This document shows positions 35,997 through 48,266 of a stretch of DNA of 64,000 nt, one piece after another. The DNA lies in NCBI GenBank assembly GCA_025504975.1, contig JANUWI010000002.1, positions 2,728,001-2,792,000 on the forward strand, written 5' to 3'. How positions within the stretch are numbered: position 1 is the first letter of the stretch; each line of letters opens with the position of its first letter. The position numbers and the translations under genes are program-made. The stretch comes from Plenodomus lindquistii (taxonomy: Eukaryota; Ascomycota; Dothideomycetes; Pleosporales; Leptosphaeriaceae). The notes below the pieces were generated by a model. The model was not told the DNA's origin. It saw only the letters and a list, made by a program, of their open reading frames with translations, and did no database searches.

Positions 35997-37465
35997 GGCT
36001 GGTCGATGTTTTGCTTTTGGCTTTGTTGTTCTTGTCACTTCGTTGGTGATCCTTGGACTGGCGCTCGCATTGCTACCTTCAGCGGCTTATTTCCTTTACG
36101 ATACCCATACACTGCTCGTTGCGTGTTACGTTATTTATCTAGCACAGCTGTTCTTAGTATCTTTCGGCGTTGGGTCTTCAATAATAATGGAGGCATGCTA
36201 TTTATATGGGGAAGGAGTTCACGAACTGGGACTTTGTAATGGAGGATAGTCAAGTCTATGAAGAAGTTTATCTACCACGTTTAAACACTTCTGATGCATC
36301 AGCAAGAACACGTGTTTGGCGATGCGAAGACAATAGCCTCGACTACTGACTCTCCTCGACGTCCTTCTGCAAGCATTGAATCGTGATAAAAGGTGTTCGA
36401 ATTGTCGATGCCGATACTGATGCAGTCTGAACAGATGAGCAGCAAGCCATGAAAGGTGTTGACGGCACGTGACAGTCGGTCTCACGATAAGTACGGTCCG
36501 CTCGCTGTACTGTGGTACTCTCCTGTACCGTCTAGATTGAGGGCATACGATACTCGATGTGTGCATGTGTCCGAATTGAATTGCCGAAGCACAAGAAGTC
36601 TCTCCCACGAAAATGTGGAAACACGTTCCTTCAAATGCTCAACCAAATTCCACCACGTCCGAGCCAGCCGCACCGACTTCTAGACGTCCATCCCAAGTGT
36701 GGAGGGGCAACGCATGATGTGGCCCAAGCTCCCCAATGATCGACGTCATCCACGCTGTCCCATTGACACTTTCTGCTGTCTTCTCACCAAAAGTCACGCC
36801 GCGACGCGAACGAACCCGCAGCTAGCGACCCTAGACAGCATCTGAACGCCCCCGCCTGCGCAAGCGTATTGGACACCGGCTTCGGCGCGTCTTAGCAAGC
36901 TGCTCCGCGACGAAATCATGGTGTTTGGCTGGCTGCTGCTCTAGCTACCCCACCATGTCTGCGAGCGTGCATGACCCAGCCTCAACAGCTTTAACTGAGC
37001 GGCCACCATACGCGCTATCCAGCTCCTTCCCCGCGCTTCCGCTCTCCATCAACCCTGCTCGTCATGCTCTTCCAATGTCTCGGGCACTTGTCAGGCGTGT
37101 GAATGGCCCAGCAGGATAGAATAAATCCACACTGGCTACCTCGGGACAGCGGTGTGTCTGTGTGTTGTATTAATCCTAAACACTGATTGCTCCCCTGTGA
37201 AGTCTGATTGATCCTCTTTCCAACAACCAACTGCCTCGATCTTGCCTGGCCTGACCTGATCTGACGGACCCTGCACACCTTACCGCGGGGCTTTATAAGC
37301 TTGCAGCACCTGCCCTTCTTGCATCCTCTTGCTTGATCCTCCTCTGGTGCAATTGCGCTTCTTGTCTCAGGAGCAGCAACCGTACCCTCTTCTACTCCAC
37401 CATCACCCCTTGGACACCGACACTCCCTGAGCAATTCGCGCTTCTCTGCCATTGACATTACAAGG
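35997..37465. other. Intergenic with the glycogen phosphorylase promoter
   Basis: No gene is supported in this 1.5-kb stretch. The right half is the upstream region of glycogen phosphorylase, including a CT-rich leader at about 37,310-37,460. Confidence 0.5.
37192..37298 (+). promoter_or_regulatory. Putative core promoter of glycogen phosphorylase
   Basis: A TTTATAA box at about 37,292-37,298 lies 170 bp upstream of the ATG and is followed by a pyrimidine-rich leader. A CCCCT element, the core of the stress response element bound by Msn2-type factors, occurs near 37,192. A stress-linked element would suit a glycogen-mobilising enzyme, but single pentamers are common by chance. Confidence 0.35.
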
Positions 37466-40400
37466 ATGGCTGCAAACCCGACCCCCCGCGAGCGCAAGCC
37501 CTCAACCAGCGCACCCATCAGCGACCTCCAGGGCCCTGTCGGCCCTGCAAACTTCACCCGTCCCAAGCACAAGAGGACCGTCACTGGCTTCGGCCCCAGC
37601 GAAATCAAAAGCGTTGAAGCGAGTATCCCAGAGCCCCAGCGTGAGGCATGGAGGAAATTTGTAAGTTCAATCGGCGCATCCGGTGGCGTCTTGCGAATCG
37701 CGGGGCAGTTCCGTAGTACGCGATGCAAGAGCAGTTCGCTAATTGTGGCGTGGAATAGATGCCTAAGCCATTTACCTCATCCGAGGAGTTTACAAAAGAC
37801 GCTGTTCGACATATTGAAACTACGCTCGCCCGGTCGCTGTTCAATTGCGATGAGTCGGCTGCGTATGCTGGAACTGCGCTGGCGTTCAGGGATCGTTTGA
37901 TCTTGGACTGGAACAAGACACAGCAGAGTCAGACTTTTGCTGATCAGAAGCGTGTTTACTGTGAGTTGGTGCTAGAAGGTTGAATGATGGAATCATTGGC
38001 TAATTTGGATAGACCTTTCCCTCGAGTTCTTGATGGGTCGGGCTTTGGACAATGCTATGCTCAACGTTGAGCAAAAGGATGTCGCCGCCAGTAAGTCTAT
38101 GATGTCCAGAACTTCAATTTTACTCTTCTCACATAATTCCAGAGGGTCTCAGTGACCTCGGTTTCCGCATGGAAGACATCATCTCCCAAGAGCATGACGC
38201 TGCTCTCGGTAATGGCGGTCTCGGTCGTCTCGCCGCCTGCTTCCTCGACTCAATGGCTTCACTGAACTACCCTGCATGGGGCTACGGTCTGCGCTACCGC
38301 TATGGTATCTTTAAGCAGGAAATCGTCGATGGATACCAGGTCGAAGTCCCAGACTACTGGCTTGACTTCAACCCCTGGGAGTTCCAGCGCCATGATATTG
38401 TCGTTGATATTCAATTCTACGGCCATGTCAACAAGTGGCAGGATGACGAGGGCAAGACTCAGAGCTCGTGGGAGGGCGGCGAGATTGTTCAGGCCGTTGC
38501 TTTTGATGTACCTGGTAAGTCAGCCACAGAACGAGAATGTGGTCTGGACTAATCTGTGTAGTGCCCGGATACAAGACTGGCACTTGCAACAACCTCCGTC
38601 TTTGGGGCAGCAAGGCTGCGAGTGGCGAGTTTGATTTCCAAAAGTTCAACTCTGGCGAGTACGAGAGCTCCGTGGCGGACCAGCAGCGTGCTGAGACCAT
38701 CTCCGCGGTGCTCTACCCCAACGACAAGTAAGGGAAAGCAGATCTGGCGCGAGGTCACAGCTAACGATGGTAGCCTTGAGCGTGGCAAGGAGCTCCGCCT
38801 GAAGCAGCAGTACTTCTGGTGCGCCGCGTCCCTCTACGATATCGTCCGCCGATTCAAGAAGAGCAAGCGTCCATGGAAGGAGTTCCCCAACCAAGTCGCT
38901 ATTCAGCTCAACGATACGCACCCAACTCTGGCCATTCCCGAACTTCAGCGCATCTTGGTTGATATTGAGGGCTTGGAGTGGGATGATGCATGGAACAGTA
39001 CGTGATTATACTATCAGATAGGCAGAAGTCCCAGCTAACAGCGTACAGTCGTCTCGAAGACATTTGGATACACTAACCACACCGTCCTTCCTGAGGCGCT
39101 TGAGAAGTGGTCTGTTCCTCTGATGCAGCACCTCCTCCCTCGCCACCTTCAGGTGAGTACAATGGAAGCACGCTAACCATGCTTGGTTGGGTACTGACAC
39201 TTTGCAAGATCATCTACGAAATCAACCTGCAGTTCTTGCAGTTCGTTGAGCGCAACTTCCCCAAGGAGCGCGACATGCTCGGCCGCGTTTCGATCATTGA
39301 GGAGTCACAGCCCAAGATGGTCCGCATGGCCTACCTTGCTTTGATTGGTTCCCACAAGGTCAACGGTGTAGCCGAGCTACACTCTGACTTGATCAAGACA
39401 ACGATCTTCAAGGACTTTGTCAAAATCTACGGACCTGACAAGTTCACCAATGTGACCAACGGAATCACTCCTCGCAGATGGCTTCACCAAGCCAACCCCA
39501 AGCTTTCAGCTCTGATTGCTTCCAAGCTCGGTGGACATGAGTTCCTCAAGGACCTCACCCTCCTCCACAAGCTCGAGGCTTTCGTCGATGACAAGGAGTT
39601 CCGCAAGGAGTTCCAAGCGATCAAGTATGCCAACAAAGTGCGATTGGCAGCACACATCAAGGAGCACAACGAGGTCACTGTCAACCCTGCGGCCCTCTTT
39701 GATGTCCAGGTCAAGCGAATTCACGAGTACAAGCGTCAACAGCTGAATATTTTCGGTGTCATCCACCGATACCTACAGATCAAGGCCATGTCGCCCGAGG
39801 AGAGGAAGAAGCTCGTACCCCGCGTTTCCATCTTTGGTGGTAAGGCCGCGCCAGGATACTGGATGGCCAAGACCATCATCCACCTTGTCAACAAGGTCGG
39901 TGATGTCGTCAACAACGACAAGGATGTCGGTGATGCGCTAAAGGTCGTCTTCCTCAGCGACTACAACGTCAGCAAAGCAGAGATCATCTGCCCCGCTAGC
40001 GACATTAGCGAGCACATCTCTACTGCTGGTACTGAGGCCTCTGGTACAAGTAACATGAAGTTCTGCTTGAACGGTGGTCTTATCATCGGTACCTGCGATG
40101 GTGCTAACGTAAGTGTTCTATACTGCGAGAGTGAAGACAAAATCTAACATGCAACCAGATTGAAATCACGCGTGAAGTCGGCGAGAACAACATCTTCCTC
40201 TTCGGCAACCTCGCCGAAGATGTCGAAGACCTCCGCCACGCCCACCTCTACTCCCAATACCAGCTCGACCCGCAGCTCGCCACCGTCTTCGACACGATCC
40301 GCAAGGGCACCTTTGGCGACGCGGACCAATTCTCCGCGCTCATCAATGGCATCGTCGAGCACGGCGATTACTACCTCGTGTCGGACGACTTTGCGTCGTA

Positions 40401-40578
40401 TATCAAGACGCAGGAGCTCATTGACGAGAGCTACAAGAACCAGGATGAGTGGCTCACCAAGACTATTACTACAGTGGCAAGAATGGGCTTCTTCTCGAGT
40501 GACAGGTGTATTGATGAGTATGCAGAGGCGATTTGGAATATTGAGCCACTGCAGGTGAAGAGCGAGCCGGCGCCGTAG
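37466..40578 (+). CDS. gph1: Glycogen phosphorylase, 886 aa, nine exons
   Basis: Exons: 37466-37660, 37759-37960, 38013-38090, 38143-38514, 38562-38727, 38774-38997, 39049-39152, 39209-40108, 40159-40578. All junctions have GT-AG and keep the frame. The enzyme releases glucose-1-phosphate from the non-reducing ends of glycogen using pyridoxal phosphate, in the cytosol. Diagnostic blocks are present: YYLSLEFLMGRALDNAML, HDAALGNGGLGRLAACFLDS, VAIQLNDTHPTLAIPEL, NVTNGITPRRWL, FDVQVKRIHEYKRQQLN, and the PLP-lysine signature EASGTSNMKFCLNGG (Lys in SNMKF). The length matches fungal enzymes. The N-terminus has Ser/Thr residues in a basic context (KHKRTVTGF) in the position of the phospho-regulated tail, suggesting control by phosphorylation. 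It has the densest introns in the window. Confidence 0.96.
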
Positions 40579-41032
40579 GTGTGGTGCTGGAAGAGGGGAA
40601 GTAGCTTCGGGTAGAGAGGCTTAGAGGCTTAGATCCGTAGACGAGTTATACGAGTTTTCTAGGTTCGATCAAAACTGGTTCCAGTTCAATGATTGTTGCT
40701 TTGACATTAGGTGGAGCTATGGTGTTCGTGACGTCTAGGGAGGCGCCTGTATTGTGGTCAAGCTAAGTCGTTGATCGTGTTCTAATAGACGGCTGTCAAG
40801 ATCAGATTATCGCAAACTACTCTCGTTGAAGTGGTGACGGCAGCATATACATGTTGTCGACTCGAATCAGACTGGAGGTTGATGTGCTACACGTAACGAG
40901 ATGGACCAATGAGCGCGTGGACCCTGGCGCGAATCATCTCGTGCACGGTCGCGTCGCGCGACGTCAAGCGCAATCTGGCCGCTGAAGTGCAGCGACCTCA
41001 CCAAACACGGAGAAGCCCTCACAACCCACACA
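40579..41032. other. Intergenic
   Basis: A 450-bp spacer between two plus-strand genes, with the glycogen phosphorylase 3' UTR and Yip1-family promoter. No other feature seen. Confidence 0.5.
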
Positions 41033-42147
41033 ATGGCAAACAGAGGCTACGATGTCGTCGTCGACGTCGACCAAGAGGTGTGTGATTTATACAACAACAT
41101 CAGCCAGGGCGACTGGCGCATCAATCGCATAAGAAACCACAGGCTAACCCTCACCACAGGGCGACCTAGGCCATACCGACCTCCAAGAAGACCTCGAATT
41201 CCACAGCTCCAGTACGCCCTCGCCACGCTCCCACCCCACATCAGACAAACACCCCATCTAACCAACCCCCAACCAGCCTTCGACACCAACCCCACCACCC
41301 CCCGCGGCGCCCCCAAAATCCAACCTGACTCCTCCTCCTTCCTCCCCGGCCCCGCAACCTCGGGCCCCAACAGCAGCAGTAGCAGCAGCCGCAAACACTA
41401 CCTCTGGACCCTCTCCTTCTACGCGCAAGCCTTCGACGTTGACACCGCCGAAGTCCTCCGCCGCTGCACCTCAACCATCTACCCGCGCCAAAACTTCCTC
41501 GACGTGCTAGAAGGGAACCCAGACCTCTACGGCCCCGTGTGGATCGCCACCACCGTCGTCGTCATCCTCTTCCTCACCGGCACTATAAATCAGTATCTTG
41601 CGGCCAAGGGCCAGGACCACTTTGCGTATGATTTTAAGCTGCTGAGTGGGGCGGCGGGACTGGTGTACGGGTATACTGCGTTTGTGCCGGTAGGGCTGTG
41701 GGCTGTGCTCAAGTGGTATGGGAGTGAGAGTGCGAATTTGCTAGAGTGTGCGTGTTTGTATGGGTATGCGAATTTGGTGTGGATTGCGGTTGCGTTGGTG
41801 AGCTGGAGTCCGGTGTCGAGTATGTCAATGTCCCTTCCTCTCCTTTTATCAGAATTATACTAACACTCCCCCCCCCCCCTACAGTCCTAAACTACATCTT
41901 CTCCGCCCTCGGCCTCGCCTTCAGCGCCACCTTCCTCCTCCGCAACCTCTACCCCGTCCTCTCCACCACTGAAGCAAAAACTAGCAAAATCCTCCTCATC
42001 GTCGTACTCGTGCTCCACGCGGGCTTTGCCATTGCAATCAAGGTTTTGTTTTTTGCGGCGACGAGTCCTGTGGGGCCGAAGAAGGGAGAGAAGGGTCCGG
42101 GGGAGAGTGGGGGGAAGGGGGATATGTTGGGGATGTTGGGGTTGTAA
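41033..42147 (+). CDS. Yip1-domain Golgi membrane protein (YIPF1/2-like), 300 aa
   Basis: Exons are 41033-41077, 41160-41211, 41277-41819 and 41885-42147. Introns have GT-AG ends and keep the frame; the last contains a run of 12 C just before its acceptor. The cytosolic N-terminus is disordered (VVDVDQEGDLGHTDLQEDLEF, then a Ser-rich run). It is followed by YLWTLSFYAQAFDVDTAEVL, a motif typical of the YIPF1/YIPF2 group. Five hydrophobic segments follow (VWIATTVVVILFLTGTIN, LLSGAAGLVYGYTAFVPVG, CLYGYANLVWIAVALVSW, ILNYIFSALGLAFSATFLL, ILLIVVLVLHAGFAIAIKV). Yip1-family proteins bind Rab GTPases and sort vesicle traffic at the Golgi. The yeast counterpart would be Yip5. Confidence 0.85.
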
Positions 42148-42992
42148 GGCGGTGGGTTCTGTGAGGAGAGGATGATGGAGGGGTTTTGTGGGGAGGGTCG
42201 GGGGTTTTGTGGGGCTTGTGCAGGCGGCTTGGGTTTGAGGTGTGGAAACTGAGGGAAGGGTTCGTTATCAAGAGTATTATATAGCGATGACTCTTTCTGT
42301 CTTGAGGTTCATGTTTCTTTCCAAGTTGTCACGTGACTGATTGTATGTACGTGATGTGTGTGTGAGCATCAGGACCAAGACAACAACACCAAAGCAGTCA
42401 ATCGTGAATTCACGCAGTGCGATGGCGACTTGATATCTTTCTTTGTGCCATTGACTATTTCCATTACCATTACTGTTTCCATTACCATTATTATTACCAT
42501 TACTATTACCATTACCAATACCTTTACTACCACCACAGTGCACTCCCCTTTTTCCCACTTCCCATCCACCCATCCATCCATTCCCTCTGTTATCCAACCA
42601 TAAAATCACATAAACAAGCCAAACAACCAAAACCCAACCCAACCCAACAGCCAGCGAGCAAACAAACAACAAACAACCCGTGACATGGGGGTATCGTACA
42701 CTCGCCCAAAACGCCCATCTCGCATCTCTCTTGCCCTTGGTATCCAGCAACAAAATCCCAGATCCCAACAACAAAATCCAAAGCCAAATCCTACACAAGC
42801 CATTCCTTGAAATCCCAGAGTCATTCATACGTATCCAAACACACCCCTCTCCACTCACACGCGAACATGACTCACTCTCCTTCCCACTTTTTCAAAACAA
42901 GCCATACCATACAAACACCACCAACAACAACAAAATCCAAAAAAAAAAGAAACGGGGAAACAAGGAGAGACGTACTCACCTCACCCACCCCC
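42148..42992. other. Convergent intergenic region with ATTACC-type repeats
   Basis: 845 bp between convergent genes. It contains an imperfect (CCATTA/TTATTACCA) simple repeat at about 42,450-42,535 and CAACC/AACCCA runs near 42,610-42,660. Open frames here are repeat-driven. Confidence 0.6.
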
Positions 42993-45858
42993 CTAATCCA
43001 TACACATATCCACCCCACTATCCCGAAACGAGCCCCCATCCTTAATGGACGGCAAAGCAACATCTCTCTCCGCATCCGCATCCGCAGTCTGACCACGCAT
43101 GATACATACACCCATCTCCATCGCCATCTCACCCTCATCCTCGGTACTCGTTGATCCATGTATAGATGCTATCTCGCTTGCTGGAGATGCATATGCAGAT
43201 GCAGAAGTACCAGTCGCAGGGACAGGAACGGGGACAGACACGTGCGGACGGGGAACGGGACTAGGACCAGTAGTGTACGTGTACATATTTGCTACTGGGA
43301 CGATCGGGGAGGCGGGCCGTCGATGTTGCGGTTGTGGCGGAGCGGGGAGCGTATGTTGATGTTGATATTGTGGGTTCTGCGCATTATATGTAGCAGTGTG
43401 TTGGCGAAGGAAGGTGGTCGCGGAGTGGGAGTTCGTGAGGGCGATGTGCTGTGGTGCAGTATTGGGCTGTGCGCTTTGAGTCTGAGCCTGAGTTTGAGTC
43501 TGAGCCTGAGTTGGAGGCTGAGCCTGAGACTGAGTTGGGTTTTTATGTCGCAATTCCGGAGTCTGAGCGGGAGCTGGTTGAGCAGTCGATCTCTGAGGCG
43601 CAGATTTCGCAACGGCGGTGTCGTCAGCTACCTTGGACTTCTTGGGTTTTGGCCCCTCCGGCACCCGCTCGTGAACTGGGATGCAGAGAGATCTGTACAT
43701 CTCTCTGGTCTTCTCATCAATCATGACTTGTTGTTCCGACTTTTGTGCGGGGTGATTGCGCTGAGGTGGCTCGGCTTGCTGCATCGTACCCGTTGTCCCT
43801 TGATATGTCGGTTTCACACCCGGTGGTACGTAATCGGCATCAAAAGATTTCTCAACCTCAGAGTAAGGAAGTAGGGTATGATTGGGTACAAATGCGCCGG
43901 AAGAGGGCTGCTGGATCGCGAAACGATCTATGCAGGGCTGCGTGGCGGGAAGACTCGGATATGGGATACTTGTCGAAGTGTTTGCTGAATGAACCCTATT
44001 CAGCTTCATTCTACGTTCCGAATAGGATAGGTTCTGTGCTAGTCTGTTCATTGTATGAACCTGGTTATATGCGGTGTTGGAGAAGGTTGGGACATTGATT
44101 CTATCCCTGTCGTTTAACCAGAGATCCTCAATGTTCGAGGGTGGTGTCCGTCCGTTGATAGAGAGTAAGGGTGTTCTGTCCCCTAGCCTTAGTCTGATGG
44201 ACGCTATCTCAGCCGCGTTGGAGCGTAAGCCTGGGATTCCTGTTCCTTGTACTGGACGCTCTTGGCTGATGGTGAAGGGGAAGTCCTGAGGTGTACCAGT
44301 CCGCGGACGTGATAAATCAGCCGGGAAGTTCACGATCCTTAGAGAGGCGAATTCGTCAGCAGTGTAATGTATACCCTGGACCCTTGCCGGCAGGCTGGAG
44401 TTAGGAGGCGGGGGCGCAACGGTGATTTTTCCACGGCCCTGCGATGCATACCTCGAGTTCGCCGCTCCACCACTTTGATTCTTGGTCTGAGATGGTGGTT
44501 GTGCGCCTTCGCGCAAATTCGTTGCCGGCTGGCTGGGACCGGGCGCTGACGATTTGTGGGTTCCATGGTAAGTCAGAAAGTGAGGTTTAGTGGCCTGTTC
44601 ATACTTTGCAGCAGCGATGCGTGCCTCTTGAGCAACTGATGCGAAACACTAGGATCAGTTAACATCATCGAGCTAATTAGGCTTGCGGCAAAGTCTAAAG
44701 CAAGCTCTCAGAACGGGGATATTGAAAGGGATTCTATTACCTCTGCAGAAGGCAGCGGCGTCTGCCATTGACCGAGCAAATTGCCTGCAAGATGATTCTG
44801 TTTAAGGAACTTGATCGCCCGTACTACCTCTTTTGGTGGTGGCGTATCCGGATCGACAGGCTTGTTGGGGTGCAGTCGCTTGATCTCAAGAATGTGTGCA
44901 GGAAACTCATCAGCGAAGCTCCAATTGTTGTCGTCATCGACCCTGCTCTGCTCGAACTCGGATTGCGAGAGACCCAGAATAGCTCGCACAGGATGGTTGG
45001 GATCATGGAACGAGCCCTCTGGAAACTCATCGCGAATCCGGTCAATAATTTCATGGCGCAGTGAGTACCAGAGTGACAAGAAAGTGATCTATGGGGGACA
45101 GTGTAAGCAGTTGTATCATGTGGTGAAGTAGAGTGGCTCACCTCGGAGTTTATACCATCTGCCACCCAAAGCTCCTTGAGCTGTCGATACCACCTTGACT
45201 GAACCGCACTCGGGCCTACATTCTTATTCATAGATTTCGAGCAATCGTACAGTCGGTCGACAATCCGCTCGCACTCTTCGATGCGGTTCTGGTCGCATTT
45301 CTGCCTCGCTTCCATCATGTGCCGCGTATACTGTTCGGCCTCGGCCCGCAGGGTTTGCTCATCTTTAGCAGGCGGTGTGGTGCCTTGTGTAGTTGGAAAT
45401 GCCGCGGGCCTCAAGGTGGGGTACATGGGTTGTATAGTATCTGTAGATGGCGACTCGACTGCTTGTCGTTGCGGACGCGTTGCGGGCCGGCGATGCGGAG
45501 TAGCGGCCTCGGAGTCGCCCATTTGCTCAGGATTCTCACGAGGACGCTTGCTCTTGCGAGCCTGCTTGTTATTTGGCGGCATCTTTCGCGCCTTTGTGCG
45601 CGACCGTACTCTTGAACTAGTGGTAGATTGTGTGGGTGCGGGAGCGAGAGGTGTCGCCGTTTGCAATGTGGCTACTGGTGAAATGGGTGAAACTGGCGGC
45701 GGAGAGGGCAGCGGGGGAGTCCTCTCCTCCCTATGCAAGCTGTCCTCGCAAGCCGTGGTAGCGAGGAGCGTGGCGACTTTTGTAGGCTCATGGTCGCTGG
45801 CTTCAGAATATCTCTGCGGTCGCTTGAGGTCATTTTTGGCTCGAAGGCCGTATGCCAT
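42993..45858 (-). CDS. Large low-complexity protein of unknown function, 906 aa
   Basis: Exons are 45142-45858, 44741-45088 and 42993-44648. Intron 1 (GTGAGC...CATAG, 53 nt) and intron 2 (GTAATA...TTAACTGATCCTAG) both fall between codons and connect coherent sequence. The N-terminal third is Pro/Thr/Ser-rich with a basic block (KKQARKSKRPRE-like, nuclear-type). A probably folded part runs from about EQTLRAEAEQYTRHMMEARQ through WYRQLKELWVADGINSE to FADEFPAHILEIKRLHPNKP. The C-terminal half is disordered, with Gln-Ala/Thr-Gln repeats (TQAQTQTQAQTQ) and Pro/Val runs. I recognise no family. A nuclear or RNA-related role is possible from composition only. Start chosen as the first ATG in frame. 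Confidence 0.65.
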
Positions 45859-46494
45859 TCCGCAAGCGCTGAACAATTAAAGATTTGTTGGATATCAATA
45901 TTGACCAAGTGGTGGGTGATTGGTCGAGTTGTGTGGTTCAGATGTCGGGGTCAGCAGGCAGTATATTTTTGGGCGGTGTCGTGGTGAGAAGGCAGTCCAC
46001 TGCAGCTGCTCATACAACAAGATATGGAAGGCGCCTGGGTTCACCTAGCTCCGAATGGCGCTTCACCTTACCAGCTCAAATTTGAGACTGCAGTCCATCA
46101 GTGGAGGTAAAATGTCTCCACGTCTTGCCACCAGTGTATTGGCCGGTGTCGGGCCCTCCTAGGCCTTGAGCAGAGTCACGTTCACTCGCAAACAAAGTAC
46201 CCATGGCTGGGCAAGACCGTTGTCGTCCTGTGATCTCGCAGAGGATGGATCAGTATGCTAAACAAGGTCACCGCGATCAGAAGTTCAAAGCATGGGATGT
46301 GGGGTTGAGCAGTGTAGAAACGTCGCCTATTCGTGCAAGATCATAAAACAGCCGTACGTGTCTTGCATGTTCTCTTCCCAGACACAGGCAAAATGGGTGG
46401 ACATTTCGAACGCCAAAAAAACAATGCAGGGTATAATGCTAGTAAAGACACCGTAGAAAATGCATACCCACCCTAATTTTCCAGATCCACCTCA
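45859..46494. other. Intergenic
   Basis: 635 bp upstream of the low-complexity gene and downstream of the phosphatase-like gene. No coding, RNA or repeat feature is evident. Confidence 0.5.
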
Positions 46495-47445
46495 TTATGC
46501 ATTATGGAAAGGCGTGACGTCTCGACCCAAGAATCGCGCTGCATCTGACTCTTCCATGTCGTCCATTTCCATATCCTCTTCGTCGCGTGTGTGTTCAATA
46601 GTGCGCTTATTCTTCATGCTTGGCGATGACAGCAGCTGTGAGCTCTTCCCGGCGCTTGGAATGTGGTTGGTGGGCGCCTGCGCGACAGACGTCGCAACAG
46701 AACGTCTCGCGAGCAGAATATCCCAGTGCGACTGCATCATGTTCTTGATGGTGTCGTCAAAGTTGACACAGAAGCGCTGAGCTTGGCACACCTGCATGGC
46801 CTTGATGTAGTCGAAGTTGTCCAGCGTCTCCATGAGGTAGCCGGCGACGACGGCGGCCGACTTCTCATTCCCAGATTCACAGAACACTAGAACTTTCCCA
46901 AGGGTCGGATGGCCAGTCTGAGTCAGCGTGTGCTGCCTAATGCGGGCGACGTGTCTGTTGATGAGGGCGGTCGCTTGGCTGAGTTGACCTGTCAGGCTGA
47001 AGTAGCTTGGGGCTTCGATAGTAGCGATCTCGACACCAGCTTGCGCAGCTGCATTCAGGGCGCCCATCATGCTATTTGCTGACGACCGAACAGCTAAGAC
47101 CATGGTGATGCTTTCTCGCTCCATGAATGGTTTGTCCTTGGCTGCCAGCATGGGTCCCAAGAACAGCCAGGGGAGAATCATCTGGGCCTGTCTCCGCCGC
47201 TCATACGCCCACTCTAGCAGTGTGTTGGTTTGTATGATGTTGTCCAGTCCTGTATCCTTGAGGAATGACATGTCCAAATCGTCCGTGTCGCCGCCAATGG
47301 CTAGACCAGGCATCTCGGTGGCCATGGTGGGCGGGGGCACGACAATTCGTGGTGGCGTGGGCAGGCGGTAGCTATATTCATGATGCGCTCGTTTGAAGGC
47401 GTTGGGGAGGTCGGACATGGCTGACTCTTCGCGCATGGTCGCCAT
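46495..47445 (-). CDS. Dual-specificity-phosphatase-like protein with altered catalytic loop, 316 aa
   Basis: Single exon, with ATG at 47,445 the first in frame. The central region (residues ~80-245) has the layout of a dual-specificity phosphatase: MILPWLFLGPMLAA at the start, a recognition strand (ITMVLAVRSSA), and the P-loop region KVLVFCESGNEKSAAVVAGYL, then a helix AMQVCQAQRFCVNF. In active enzymes the loop is HCxxGxxRS. Here His is replaced by Phe and the phosphate-binding Arg by Lys (FCESGNEKS), while Cys and Ser remain. It is therefore probably a STYX-like pseudophosphatase or very weak enzyme that binds phospho-proteins. The C-terminal tail is acidic and disordered (DEEDMEMDDMEESD). 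Confidence 0.8.
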   Translation of the reverse strand: MATMREESAMSDLPNAFKRAHHEYSYRLPTPPRIVVPPPTMATEMPGLAIGGDTDDLDMSFLKDTGLDNIIQTNTLLEWAYERRRQAQMILPWLFLGPMLAAKDKPFMERESITMVLAVRSSANSMMGALNAAAQAGVEIATIEAPSYFSLTGQLSQATALINRHVARIRQHTLTQTGHPTLGKVLVFCESGNEKSAAVVAGYLMETLDNFDYIKAMQVCQAQRFCVNFDDTIKNMMQSHWDILLARRSVATSVAQAPTNHIPSAGKSSQLLSSPSMKNKRTIEHTRDEEDMEMDDMEESDAARFLGRDVTPFHNA

Positions 47446-48266
47446 GCTGCGCAAATGTGTTCGGAGAGTGAGGTTGAAGAGGGATACCAGCGCTTTGGTT
47501 GAGGAGGGGTGATGGCTGCGTGCTTCTGCGGAACGATCTAGATTGAGCTGCCGTCGAATGCGCCGTGCGCGCGGTCCGCGTCACAGTGAATTTGTGTCAA
47601 CGTATGCCCTCACTCTGCAAGTTAGGTGTGTTGGGGTGGTGACTTGGCCAGTCGATGCGAGGTTGGTGGTGGCGGTGATCACAGCGCGGGCTCTTGGGAC
47701 GATTACGACTGTCACCTTGCAGCGACTTCACGACAGAAAGAAAATGGCTGTGACTGCGGAAAAGACGCGTTCATCATGAAGCGACAATGAGGGGCAGGCA
47801 AATGTTGGACGTGAGGTTGCCGTCCTCGACCGCGGGAGTGCTAGCCACAAGGGGAGACGCGACGAGACCCTGGAATTGGGCTGACGTAACGTGCTAACAC
47901 CCCCCAGCGCGAGGACAACCATGATCCACTCTATGCCACCCTCGAGACCATGTCGTTCGCTGATCAGACGCTGATCAGCTGACGGTAGGAACATAAACTC
48001 TTGTCATATTGTCAAATCCGAGCGCCCTTATGACAGCGCTCCCGGTTCTTTACGTTCCAAGGATGCGAACCTAGCTATTTTGTACCCTAGGTACCATGCA
48101 GATAATGTATAGCTCATCCGCCTTCCACATCGCTCCAAGCCTCAAACTCTCTCTCTGCATCCTCTCAATTGCCCTTACTGCTCAATTCCATCTCTTCTCT
48201 ACTTGAACAAAAGTCCTCCTTCACACTTGAACAAACTCCAGCGGCAATACCAGACGATACACCAAC
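47446..48266. other. Divergent promoter region
   Basis: 820 bp between the divergent phosphatase-like and GNAT genes, likely holding both promoters. A short palindrome-rich stretch (TGATCAGACGCTGATCAGCTGA) near 47,960 contains two TGATCAG copies. No gene supported. Confidence 0.4.
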
